Of a stretch of DNA of 64,000 nt, positions 50,874-60,960 are shown in pieces. Every line of letters begins with the position of its first letter. Within the stretch, counting starts at the first letter, position 1. The notes under the pieces were generated by a model. The model worked only from the letters and a program-made list of their open reading frames with translations, made no database searches and was not told where the DNA came from. Source of the stretch: Diphasiastrum complanatum (Eukaryota > Streptophyta > Lycopodiopsida > Lycopodiales > Lycopodiaceae); assembly GCA_029204225.1 (NCBI GenBank), contig CM055096.1, positions 44,503,967-44,567,966 on the forward strand, given 5' to 3'. Made by a program: the position numbers and the translations under genes.

Positions 50874-51553
50874 ACAGATGCATGGAAGAGGCATACCTCC
50901 CTCTTCATGCCATCCTATCAACTGCCAAGTGGCCTTGCCTTGCCACCTAGCCTCCACCTCAGCCTTTTGGACTTCACCTAGCAATCTGCCAGGTGGCCTA
51001 CAGCCCCTTCCCCCTTCACCTTTTTTTTGTTTTTCTTCAGATGGTCCATCGCTGTTATACAGGGACAGTTCTGGAGAAAACACGTCATGTAAGCAGGGAA
51101 GGCCCCGATTTCTACAGCTGGTGATCTGGTATTCATCGCAATAGGAGGGCGCTACCTGCTGCCACTTCTCCTGGCCCACAAGATGCCACGTGGCAGATTT
51201 TTTCAAGTTTTCTTGACCCTCCCGCTGCTCAAACAGCGATGAAGAAACCTGTTTTTTGTTTGGATCTGAGAAGGGCCCCATCGCGACCAAGAATCCATAA
51301 TCGGGAGCGGAATCTCAGTAGGAAGGACCGCCACCTGTCCTTCCCTGGACAATGCCAAGTGGCAGGTCCTCCTTACCCCCCAACCACTTTTTTTTGAAAC
51401 TTTTTACTTGAAATTTACAAAAAAACAGTGGAAAGAAGAATGGACAAACACGCATAAAAAATGCGTTTTAAACCCGATTTGAAATCCGTCAGAAACGTCG
51501 TAAGTTACAGGAAATCTACTACGGATCAACGCACCTGCTTTCAGTATGCAGTG
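50874..51553 (-). other. Internal leader of a minus-strand LTR element
   Basis: Lies inside the PBS at 51554-51565 on the minus strand and so would be the 5' untranslated part of that element. No gag is recognised before it meets the plus-strand gypsy. Confidence 0.4.
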
Positions 51554-51565
51554 GCTCTGATACCA
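51554..51565 (-). promoter_or_regulatory. Primer-binding site on the minus strand
   Basis: Minus strand reads TGGTATCAGAGC exactly, two bases inside the LTR end. Confidence 0.9.
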
Positions 51566-51567
51566 TA

Positions 51568-52015
51568 TGTTACAATCTTACTTATTGCAAACCTCCAGGT
51601 GCCGGTTAATTACAAGAGACCGAACGATACACATTCCACCCCGCCATAGGACCTAATCCGGGTCCACCCACCGTCCCCTGGCCTGTGACCGTATCAAGCT
51701 GGATCCGACCTCCATCCCAGACGGCGTCCTATACCACCGCCTAGGCTCTCAGCCATCTCCTGCCTCACGCTAGCAATACATCCTGGCCGTGCACACGCTC
51801 TCCATCCACCTCCTCCTAGGTAGACAGAATGGATGGCAAATGAGTCCTCCTACCCTTGTATACCTCCAAGGAGAGAGACTCCAAGCCATGTGCACTCCTG
51901 GATCATGACACGTGGCAACCATGCAGGTTCACGAGTCACCGGTCAAGTCTACAAGCCCAGTCATCGTTTGGTCTCAAGTCTGGGTTTGGGACCCAAGGGG
52001 GTTGGGTCCCTAACA
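51568..52015 (-). mobile_element. LTR of a minus-strand element (truncated insertion)
   Basis: 448 bp with TG..CA ends and short inverted repeat TGTTA/TAACA. The middle (CACACGCTCTCCATCCA.. GTAGACAGAATGGATGGCA) is related to the gypsy B LTR at 55430-55475, so the two families are kin. Only this LTR, the PBS and a leader remain. Confidence 0.8.
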
Positions 52016-52039
52016 AAAAGAGTCTACGTGAAGGAGAGC

Positions 52040-52160
52040 ATCTTGGATCTGGAGATCAGTTGGACCTGTTGGATGAATCATCGGGTGTATCTCGTCTTGA
52101 ACCCGAAAAGATCTTGGATACAAGAACTAAACAACTTTGTACATGCATTAAATGTAATGA
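52040..52160 (+). pseudogene. Possible gypsy chromodomain fragment
   Basis: The reading VSRLEPEKILDTRTKQL resembles the (L)EPE.IL..R..(K)QLR start of chromodomains at the end of gypsy Pol. It lies on the plus strand right of the LTR insertion and would then be the missing 3' end of the plus-strand gypsy. The WK..P.E.ATWE part is not seen, so the call is weak. Confidence 0.35.
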
Positions 52161-52241
52161 GGCGGTTGTAATAACTGCAACAAAAAGTAGTTGTAGATAT
52201 TTTGTAAGATATTATCCTAGAATCTTCATCAGAAAACGCTT

Positions 52242-52598
52242 CTAATTATTCGGTTTTTCAACCATCAACAACCTCAGCTGAAGCCATTTTGCGCCATGTG
52301 AGCTAGCAACCTCGACACTAAGAGACTGTGTAGCAGAAATAGGTGTAGCACGAATCTTGGTGGAAATGTAACTGTTAATAAATGAGTGTGTACTACCCGT
52401 ATCCACCAAAGCAATATACTCTCGCCCCAAAATGCGAACACGAAACCGAATAGAACGAGGACCAGGACACCCAGCCCAAGTAGCATAAGCAAGTTGCGCA
52501 TGGCAAGCGGCAGAAGCAAGATCATCAGGAAGCGGGTCAGCCGGCTCATCAACAAAATGTGGGTCAGGAGTATCAACACGCATCTCCTTGTCACACAT
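52242..52598 (-). pseudogene. Gypsy A protease
   Basis: Minus-strand frame with RFRVRILGREYIALVDTGST then HSFINSYIS, the retropepsin DTG site, and LSVEVASSHGAKW after it. The frame is cut at the left by the nested insertions, so RT and integrase of gypsy A are not in the window. Confidence 0.88.
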
Positions 52599-52907
52599 CC
52601 ATCTACATCATATTTGTAGTATATGGTTATCATATGACTTTATCAAACTCGTATGTAAACATGCAATAGCATAAAATGTGAATGAAAGAAATGTAAGTAT
52701 TTGACAATGGATGCTAATTTATAAATGATATCGTGAAGTTGATCAGTTAGACAACCACAACCTACATTGGAAATATGTACTCAAGCATCTTCATCCGAAT
52801 CATGAGATTTAAGACTGTGAAGTTTTCCTTCTATTGTGAACGATGTCCATAGTAAATGAGCAAAACCAATTGGTGTTCTCATCTTGCAAATGACTGACCG
52901 TACATAC
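52599..52907 (-). other. Gypsy A gag-protease spacer, no clear reading
   Basis: AT-rich sequence between capsid and protease where a zinc knuckle would be expected; none is legible. Confidence 0.4.
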
Positions 52908-53993
52908 TTATACTCTTCCTTGGTAAGAATCCAAGAGCCTCTTTGAATGATATGAGTATTGCCATCTGTACCCAATTTTGGCCAATACTCTTTTTTTGTC
53001 TTTGAGAAAAACGAGAAGTGGACAACTCAGGATACTTATGCTGCAGGGTAGTAGCCAAGGAGATAGCATCTGAGAGAGGAGGAGGCCGAAAAGAGGCAAC
53101 ATCATATCGTAAGGAGCCTCTAAGACTAGCAATAAAACGTGAAATAAGCTCTGTAGGATAAAGATCAGTAAAAAGGTAAGAAAGCTCAGTAAACTAATCA
53201 ATATAAGCAGTCAAATGACTAGTATGGCGAAGGCTACGAAACACATCACGTTGACGAACCAACCATTGTGGGTCAATCATAGCCATACGAAGATCGTGCC
53301 GAAAAGTAGGCCATATATGTAATCCCTCACGAGCAGGCTCAGTGCGATAGACATGCCACCAAGTCTGAGCTCGACCATCTAAATGTAACGCAGCCAACTG
53401 CACTTTCTAGGTTTCAGTCTTGGGATACATAAGAAAATAGGTCTCTAACTTAGAGAACCAATTTTCCAAGATATTCCCATCAGATGAACCAGAATAAGTA
53501 GTAAGCTGGATGCGATCACAAAAATCACGAGCAAAATGAGGCTCAGGATTACCTAAAAAAGTAGAAGAAGGAAATCCTGGTGGTGCGGAGGGAAATCCAG
53601 GTGGTGGTACAGAAGACCCGAAAGGAGACCCATAAGAACTAGCACTATATGAAAGGAGACCAAACGTACTACCAAAAGCACCTCTTGAAGATGGAGATGG
53701 AGCAGGAGCAGGTGTACTCAAAATAGGAAATAAATGTCTGGGGGGGTGGTATCCCCTCGTGGTAGGATAGTCTCAAGGCTAAAACGAATACGATCAATAC
53801 GACTCTCAAGATGATCCATGCGGGAATCAATATGTGTAAAACGATCATCTAAAGAGCTCTGCGGAGGGTCTTCTAATGAAGAAGTCGCCATAGGGACTAA
53901 GGAAGAGACAAAAACCTGAGGGAGAGGACGTTTGTCGTCACCCCAACTTAGTCTAACTTCTGAAATCACCAAAAATGGCACGTAAACAGTCAA
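52908..53993 (-). pseudogene. Gypsy A Gag
   Basis: Successive minus-strand frames. 53993-53718 holds LDDRFTHIDSRMDHLESRIDR (coiled coil). 53721-53407 has a Pro/Ser/Gly-rich part then QLTTYSGSSDGNILENWFSKLETYF. 53403-53194 continues AALHLDGRAQTWWH.. (capsid core). Stops and frameshifts separate them. The order Gag then protease on the minus strand fixes orientation. Confidence 0.87.
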
Positions 53994-54229
53994 TCAAAAA
54001 ACGAGAGGCTGAGAAAGTAGAAGGTTTCCAAAATGGAAAAATGGACAGAGGAGGGTGTGAGGCAACAAATATGAACAGGAATAGGGGGCTGGAAAAAGCA
54101 GTATGTGAGCAGAAAAGACAGCAAGTAGGTGCAAAAAGGAAGTCCAAAAAGGGCGCAAGCAATACCTGGGTGGGTGCTGATCCGTCGTTCACTCGGTAGT
54201 GCCAACAAAGAGAGGTAAAAGCTGAAAAT

Positions 54230-54883
54230 AATAGGGCACTGGGCAGCAACTACCAAGATCCACAATATGCTGAAGAATAGGCTGAAAAAAGGTGCTGAAG
54301 TAAGGTGCCGAACAGCCTCCAATCAATAGCCAAAACGGACAGCAAGTCGGTGAAAAGAACCTCTAAAAATGAGACGGTAGTAGGGCACTGGACAGCCTCC
54401 AGTCAATATAAAAAATTGACAGCAAATCGGTGACTAAAAGTGTCGAAAATGATGAGGTAGTAGGGTGCTAGGCAATAGCTACCAAATCTGCAAAAACAAT
54501 GAAAATCTGCCGAAAAAATCGACGGAAGTGATGAGTTACCGCTGAAAATGAGATGGTAGTAGGGCGCTGGACAGCATCAGTATAAAAAAAGGACAGCAAA
54601 TCGGTGACGAAAAGTGTTGAAAATAATGAGGTAGTAGGGCGCTGGGCAATAGCTACCAAATCTGCAAAAACAATGAAAATCTGCCAAAAAAATCAACGAA
54701 AGTGATGGGTTAGCAGGGCGCTGAACAGCCTCCACCAAAACTGCAAAAAATGATGAAGAAATTGTCGAAAGTGGCAGTAGGGCGCTGGACAGCCACCACC
54801 AATCTGCAAAAATGACGGAGAAAAATCGATGAAAGTGATGGGTGGTAGGGCGCTGGACAGCCTCCACCAATCTGCAGGAAAGT
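54230..54883 (-). repeat. Tandem repeats in the gypsy A leader
   Basis: GTAGGGCGCTGGACAGCC (variants) recurs about eight times, spaced roughly 60-120 bp, each followed by CCA(A)TCTGCAAAAA or TCGGTGA and GAAAATGA. The tract lies between the PBS and gag on the minus strand, so it is a repetitive untranslated leader. Confidence 0.8.
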
Positions 54884-54895
54884 GCCCCGATACCA
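54884..54895 (-). promoter_or_regulatory. Putative primer-binding site of gypsy A
   Basis: Minus strand TGGTATCGGGGC, two changes from the initiator Met type, adjacent to the LTR. Confidence 0.65.
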
Positions 54896-54896
54896 A

Positions 54897-55268
54897 GTTA
54901 CAAGCTAGGATTCACTAGCTATGCTAGAAAGCAGGACTCAAGCTAGAAAGCAGGAAGAGAATGCTTAAGGAGGCTAAAAGAGGAGCAATCGTCATAAACT
55001 GAATAAAGGAATACAATGTTGCCCTACTTATACCCTCTCCCTGAATCAAATGGAGGATTCAAAAAAGGGAGGGAAAAGGATTTGGAGGGAAAATAGTGCG
55101 CCCTCCCAGTAGGAAGACCCCCACTCCGAATCAATGTGACCAAGTCCTAAAAATATAACCAAATAGGGCCCAAGGCCAGTATATGAATAAAAAGGGCCCT
55201 TAGGCCTGCTTATGCATAATAACAATAAAAGAATGGACGCGGCAAATGTAATGAGCCAAGTCCATAAC
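54897..55268 (-). mobile_element. Gypsy A 5' LTR
   Basis: 372 bp, matching the shorter copy at 47768-47903. Ends appear to be GTTA..TAAC rather than TG..CA. Together the LTRs define gypsy A as 47768-55268 on the minus strand, with two younger elements nested inside. Confidence 0.85.
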
Positions 55269-55662
55269 TGTTACCAACTAGACTCACCTCTGCGCACTAG
55301 AGCTATCAACACGTACATCGAGCACAATTATGATTCTGGCGCTACTGATGTCCCATACCACTGATACCCACCCTTGTCGCTCACATGCACCATCATGAGT
55401 CTCCAGTAAGATCCTACCATGCACACGTGCTCATACCATCCATCACTTGGGTAGATAAAATGAATGGCACCCGGGACCTCCTAGCCCTATATATAATACA
55501 AGTAGGCCCCTCTCCCCAAGCATTGTTCAAGCCTGGACCCGAGACACGTGGTACTTGCTTATACTAACACGTGTCACCAAATCTATCAATAGCTCCAACT
55601 TCCAAACCAACATTTCGCCATTATCTTAGGTTGACATTATGTACTGACCTAAGTACATAGCA
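55269..55662 (-). mobile_element. Gypsy B 3' LTR
   Basis: On the minus strand starts TGCTATGTACTTAGG and ends GGTAACA, with TATATATAAT near 55490. It abuts gypsy A exactly on one side and a polypurine tract on the other. Confidence 0.82.
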
Positions 55663-55673
55663 TCCCCTCCCCC
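55663..55673 (-). promoter_or_regulatory. Polypurine tract of gypsy B
   Basis: Minus strand GGGGGAGGGGA between the pol stop codon (55674-55676) and the LTR. Confidence 0.85.
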
Positions 55674-56090
55674 TTAAAAACTTCCTTCTAATGAGCGCAA
55701 TCTAGGAAACTTCAATCTTAAATCATTCTCTTTATCCCAAGCGTCCTCATCATTTGACTTGCCAAAAACCCATATATTTATGAATTACACAATTTCTAAG
55801 CTTTTTTCAATCTACATCTATGACTTTCTCTGTAAATATGCTAGATCCTCCAACTGAACTAGCTCATCTTTTAGAATAAGGTTATCCCTAGTCTTTCTTT
55901 TGAACAACTAACATGGAACACAAAATTATGCACTTTCACCCCTTTGGGAAGATGTAGCTGATGGGTAACTCGATTGATTTTATTTACGATCTTGTATGGA
56001 TCTTGGCTATAGCTTACGGCATTTACCAAATCTAAGTACCTTAAAATCTTAAGGTACACCCAATTTTCAACCTAAAATCCCCTAAGTGAA
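55674..56090 (-). pseudogene. Gypsy B Pol C-terminus
   Basis: Minus strand: DPYKIVNKINRVTHQLHLPK then HNFVFHVSCSKERLG (integrase C-terminal GPF/Y-like part), and at the end AWDKENDLRLKFPRLRSLEG before the stop. The last peptide is a familiar terminus of plant gypsy polyproteins. Frame breaks separate the parts. Confidence 0.87.
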
Positions 56091-56117
56091 CAGCTTTTGT
56101 TAGCATAATATTGTGCT

Positions 56118-56408
56118 TTGCAAGGTAACCAACCGATTCGAATTGGGCTGATTTGCCCAGTTCAAACCGATTCGAACCGGCCAGACTGGTTCGAACCGGA
56201 AAACGGTTCAAACCGATTCGAACCGGCCAGACTGGTTCGAACCGGAAAACGGTTCAAACCCCGAAAAAAAAATTCAAAACGTTTTTTTTGGCTTTTTGGC
56301 CTCTTTTTTGCTCCCCAGTTCGAACCCGATTTCTGTTCGAATTGGCTCTGAAGGTTTCAAACGATTCAAACCATGGTTTGAGGTTCGAACCATGATTCGT
56401 GCAACTAT
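56118..56408. repeat. Mini-element built of GGTTCGAACCGG palindromes, copy 2
   Basis: Same order of blocks and same GATTCGTGCAACT end as the copy at 45839. Holds a perfect 46-bp tandem duplication (56161-56206 and 56207-56252) containing ACTGGTTCGAACCGG. It interrupts gypsy B between the integrase core and the C-terminus, so it inserted there. Confidence 0.82.
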
Positions 56409-56439
56409 GATTGTAGCCTAGAACTCCAGGCCTTTGGCT

Positions 56440-56800
56440 CTGACCAATATCAATGAACGATGTTGAAAATTATTGATCAGCATAAAAGGACTAAATCATG
56501 TGACCATATCTTTCACAAACTTGTTGACACGTTTGTTTGTTCATTGAATTCTAGGTGATCAATTGATCCAAGATTGCCAAAACTTGTCAATGAGCTTCTA
56601 ATCACGCTGACATTGTAATTCGGTAAACTATATAGCTTGGAAAAAATTTGCAAAAACTTAAGCAAGCTTGAAAGCCTTGGCAATAACTTTAGTAGGAATA
56701 AATTGTGCCATCTTGTTAACTTGTCAAGCACTACCCAATCCTGTAAAGTCCAATCACAAAATCCATTGAAATACTTTTCTAATTTTTATCAAAAATATTT
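56440..56800 (-). pseudogene. Gypsy B integrase core
   Basis: Minus strand: VSMDFVIGL (first catalytic Asp), LDKLTRWHNLF (usual DRLTK.AHF) and later FTSSF-like blocks of the DDE core with stops and frame changes. Strongly decayed. Confidence 0.8.
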
Positions 56801-56807
56801 CTACAGA

Positions 56808-56930
56808 TTAAGGAAGCGGATGGTGCGTCCGAACGCGCGTCCGCATCCGCGTCCGGACCCGGACGCACCAGTGGTGCGTCCGGGACGCGTCCGCTTTTGA
56901 CGTCGACGCGGATTGCCCGCAACCGGCCCG
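56808..56930. repeat. GCGTCCG palindrome mini-element, second copy
   Basis: TTAAGGAAGCGGA at the start, then GGTGCGTCCG, GCGCGTCCGCATCCGCGTCCGG, CCCGGACGCACC and GGGACGCGTCCGCTTTTG. GC content is far above the flanks. It interrupts gypsy B between the zinc domain and the integrase core. Shares motif and terminus with 13195-13262. Confidence 0.6.
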
Positions 56931-56979
56931 GACCCTCATGTCTGCTACAAATCTAACAGACCAGCTTAAGTCTGTCTAC

Positions 56980-57390
56980 TTTATTACGCTAGCATTGTTA
57001 ACACTTTTGGAACTTTCATCTTTGGGCAAAAAAAGTCCTATTCTATCAAATTTTGGGTCCTCCATATGCCAAGGTGACCCACACTTGGGTTGTCATGCCA
57101 TTCATGCAAGATTTGGGCCCTCATGTCTTCCTTGTTTTAGACACACAGCTTCCCTTCCGAAAAAGTAAGTTAATTCCATATGTATCTTTATGTCTCGAAA
57201 GGCCTAAAGTCCTACACTCCAAGGTCATCACTTTTGCCAAAACCATATCCCCAACCAAAATAACCATCATTTTGACAAAAAAGAGAACAGATTTGATCTC
57301 AACAAAGCATAACTGGTTAACCTCTCCAATCCCTGTTCAAGGCATCTACGACACAATTAGATCAATTTTTGCGCAATCATTTTCCTTTTG
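56980..57390 (-). pseudogene. Gypsy B integrase zinc domain and upstream linker
   Basis: Minus strand: LTFSEGKLCV, then LHEWHDNPSVGHLGIWRTQN, DFFCPKM. The spacing H-x3-5-H with GH.G and WP-like blocks is that of the H2C2 integrase domain. Stops throughout. Confidence 0.8.
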
Positions 57391-57529
57391 ATGGCAAATT
57401 TTGACGATATGCTATTGCATGTCTTTGCTTAGTGTGATATTACTGAAAGTATTGTATAAATTCTTGTTTCCACCTTTTCTAAATGTTCTACTTGACTTAC
57501 TCTTAGGTCAATGACATCACAGATTCGAA

Positions 57530-57745
57530 TTTGATGTAACCACTCTTGAGATCTATCTTGATGAAGAGTCTCACACCCTGCAAGGAGTCCCTAGCAAGTC
57601 ATCAATTCGTGGCTTTGGGTAGCGATGCTTTATCATGAGCTTATTAAGTCCACGATAATCAATGCACATCCGAAAAAAACCATCCTTTTTCTTAACTAAA
57701 AAGCTTGGGGACGCAAAGGGTGAGAAAGAAGGTTGTATGTACCTA
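57530..57745 (-). pseudogene. Gypsy B RT fragment, duplicate 1
   Basis: Minus strand reads [20 protein letters not shown]-like RT sequence (CIDYRALNK and RYP.PRIDDLL blocks). Nearly the same as 57993-58189. RNase H, which should lie left of it, is missing. Confidence 0.82.
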
Positions 57746-57808
57746 ACTTAAGATATTCATCTAGCATTTTCTTCACCTCATCCTCCTCTCTAACACTCAT
57801 CATGTACG

Positions 57809-57990
57809 GTGGTCGACAAACTGGCAATATGCAAGAAATTGCATGTGGCCAAGGACAATATAAAATTAGCTCAAGATCGAGTGCAAATCTATGCTAGCCA
57901 AAGTTGCTCACCTCAAGAGTTTGAGGTCAAAAATTGGGTGTATTTTAGAATCCCTAAAGATTCTAAGACAGTGCGAATGGGAAAATTAAC
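57809..57990 (+). pseudogene. Gypsy integrase C-terminal fragment on the plus strand
   Basis: Plus frame: LHVAKDNIKLAQDRVQIYAS, SPQEFEVKNWVYFRIPKDSK. This is the segment after the DDE core (family AK.NIK.AQDR..FYAD, FEVGQKVFLRVP). It is inverted relative to the RT pieces on both sides. Confidence 0.85.
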
Positions 57991-57992
57991 CA

Positions 57993-58189
57993 CTCTTGAG
58001 ATCTATGTCGCTGAAGAGTCTCGCACCCTGCAAGGCATCCCCAGCAAGTCATCAATTCGTGGCATTGGGTAGCGATGCTTTATCATGAGCTTATTAAGTG
58101 CACGATAATCAATGCACATTCAAAACAAAACATCCTTTTTCTTAACTAACAAGATGGGGGACGCAAAGGGTGAAAAAGAAGGTTGTATG
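57993..58189 (-). pseudogene. Gypsy B RT fragment, duplicate 2
   Basis: Minus strand: [26 protein letters not shown]. About 190 bp duplicated with 57530-57720. The copia LTR enters at 58190, so the rest of gypsy B lies beyond the window. Confidence 0.85.
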
Positions 58190-58546
58190 TGTTAGAAATA
58201 AATGACTATGCTAAAGTTAATCCATAGGTTACTTTGACCCAAAAGGTCCAGATTTGTGTAACCATGGGTATTTAGTTATTTAGGCCATCTTAAGTTTGTC
58301 TTAAGTTCAGCTGGACCCAATTTTGGTCATGTACTGACTCGTGGGTCCTTAGGGGTCTAATTTTGTTTAGGGGCCCTATCTTGACTTTTGGGGGTGCCCT
58401 ACATTTAGTAAGTGGTTAACCTTAGGGTTTGGTGGCATTTGGTCACATCCAGGTAGAGTACTTAGATGCTCATTGTGTATTCCATTTTATACAGTTTGGC
58501 TCTCCATTGCTCTTGTTGTTGGTGACTTGTCTCTTGCTTTCCTACA
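58190..58546 (+). mobile_element. Copia 5' LTR
   Basis: 357 bp, TGTTAGAAATA to CTTTCCTACA. It enters gypsy B RT directly after GTATG, which would be the target duplication; the other flank is outside. The undisturbed paralogous site at 57725 (GGTTGTATGTACC) confirms the breakpoint. Confidence 0.92.
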
Positions 58547-58558
58547 TGGTATTAGAGC
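58547..58558 (+). promoter_or_regulatory. Copia primer-binding site
   Basis: TGGTATTAGAGC, one base from the common initiator Met type, abutting the LTR. Confidence 0.92.
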
Positions 58559-59259
58559 TACCGGATCTGCAACAAGCTTGTTTGTTGGCGCCCTACTAGA
58601 AGAGGAGCTTCTCTGCTTTTTGTTGTGAAATTTCAGCATCTTGCTGATCTTATCAAGTGGAGTTTGGATCAGCTTTTTTGTCTCTTTTCAGGTTGAAGGA
58701 GGGCGGCCATCAGAGATCTTGGAGGAGCAACTTTTGGCACCCAAAAATCAGAATCTCAAATCTGATTTTTATGCAACCAGTTTTCAGCAAGTTTTGTTTG
58801 GAGGAGGGCGCCCAAAAATCTGCTACTGATTTTTGGTTGTGGTGTCTCCTTATCTTGCCGTTTTTGTTTTCAGATTTGCATTTGTGTAGGAGGGCACCCA
58901 GAATTCAGCAAACCCTATTCAAGGTTAGGTCGACTTGTGGCTGGAAATTTGCAGATTCTCAGCAAGTAGTAGGGTGCTTTCAACAGCCCTATTGGAGTGT
59001 GTGTTGATCACACTATTTGGCTTCCTAATTGGGTTTCGGTGTAGGCTTCAATTGAAGCTAACCTAATTTTCAAGAAGCTGGTTTTTTTGTGCAGAAAGAC
59101 AGCCATCTATCCATTATCTTCTGGGCACTTTGGTTGCAGATTGAAAGATATCTTGTGCTCCTACTTTCAGCTCTTTGTTTGCTGCAAATGTTTGAGTAGA
59201 TTTGGTTGTGGAAAGGCTCTCTTTCCTATCTACTACAAGCTGAAATTTTGTTGGAGGTA
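58559..59259 (+). other. Copia untranslated leader
   Basis: About 700 bp between PBS and gag. GGAGGGCGCCCA-type words repeat near 58695, 58800, 58890 and 58968. No gene. Confidence 0.6.
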
Positions 59260-60960
59260 ATGGCTAAAGAATCGGAAGCTATCGGTTCTTTGTTTAGTGA
59301 AGATCGGTTGGATGGCACAAACTACTCCTTGTGGAGTTACATGATGAAGAATCTTCTCATAGCGAAAGGGCTGTGGGATTTGGTCAATGGTGATGAGGAA
59401 AGGCCTCCCTCTTTGGCACCTCCTACACCTCGTGGATCATCATCATCATCAACATCATCTTCTCCATCTTCGGAAGAACAAAATAAGTGGGATAGAAGGG
59501 ATGCACAAGCACATTCTATGGTTGCTCTTGCTGTGAAAAGATCTATCTTACCTCATATTAGGTCTTGTAAGACATCTAAAAGTGCGTGGGATACACTTTA
59601 TACTATGTATAGAGTCAAAAATCCAGCAAGAGTGGTGTATCTCAGAAATCAGCTTTCTTTGTTGAAGATGCAAGAAGGGGATCAAGTGACCAATCACTTG
59701 ACGAAGATCAAGGATCTTCGTGAGGAGCTTCTCAATATTGATGAGATAATTGAGGATGCTCAATTTGTTTCCATTACTCTCAACTCATTACCTTCATCTT
59801 ATCTTCCATTTGTTTCATCTTTGGGTATCTCTCTTAGGGGACAGCAAATCTCCTTTGATGAACTTGTTGGGCTACTTCTTCAAGAGGAGCAAACGAGGCA
59901 AAACTTTGCGGGTGACACTCAACAAGATCAAGCTTTCTTCACGAAAGGCAAGGGCAAAGGCAAGTCAAAAGGAAAGGGGAAGCCTCCTTCCAAGGATGAG
60001 CAAAAGCCCGTTGGAGGTCAAGATGTCAACACTCAAAAGAAGAAAGGGAAGTGCCATTATTGCAAAAGGTATGGGCACTTCATCAAGGATTGTAAGAAGA
60101 AGCTTGCGAAAGAGGAGAGTAAAGGGATTGATACTAGTGCTACACTTGCTACTTTGGAGCAAGAGCTTGAAGCTAGTGGTGATCTCTTCAAACAAGACTA
60201 TGCTTTTGTGTCTAATAATGCTTCTACTAGTACTACTACATCTATGAGGAATTCAGATTTTGTTTTGCAAGTTGCTGATTTTCAGCCCATTGAATGGGTG
60301 ATTGATAGTGGTGCTACTCGTCATATGACTTCTCACAAAGAAGCATTTACTAAATTAGTAAAAGTGCAAAATGGAAGCAAGGTACAATGTGCGGATGATG
60401 CATCTTATTCTATTCATGGAATTGGAATTGTAGCCATCATTTTGCCTAATGGTGAAGAAAAGTACATTAAGAATGTGTTTTATGTTTCGGGAATCAAGAA
60501 GAATCTTCTTTCGGTTTCAACTATGTTGAAGCAAGGACTAGTTGTTGAGTTCAAAGAAGATAAGTGTCTTGTCAAGGATCCTAAAAGATCACTCTTGATT
60601 ATTGTTTCGGGAACGATCCATGCTGGCTTATTCATTATGGATACCTATGAGCGACGAATTCCTTCTACATGTCTTGTTGCTTCTACATCACAATCATTGG
60701 AGTTGGCTGAATTGTGGCACGCAAGGTTTGGGCATCTCAACTTTGCAAGTTTGAAGAAGCTGAAGACATTTAATATGGTAGAAGACATTCCTACTATTGA
60801 GCAGCCGGAAGGGCATGTATGCGAGGGGTGCATACTTGGAAAGTTTCAAAGGAAACCTTTTCCAATTGATGGAACTATAAGGGTTCTTGAGTTCATATGT
60901 TTGTGGTCCAATGAGGACCGAATCCATTGGAAAGTGTATCTATTTTGTGACTTTTATTGA
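59260..60960 (+). pseudogene. Copia Gag, protease and integrase zinc region
   Basis: Start chosen at the ATG giving MAKESEAIGS; an open upstream extension lacks similarity. LDGTNYSLWSYMMKNLL opens the copia Gag. The zinc knuckle CHYCKRYGHFIKDC lies near 60050, protease WVIDSGATRHM near 60300, and the pre-integrase ELWHARFGHLNFASLKKL near 60710 with CEGCILGKF (HHCC domain). The frame is lost near 60885-60910; integrase continues one frame over. Otherwise undamaged. Confidence 0.93.
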
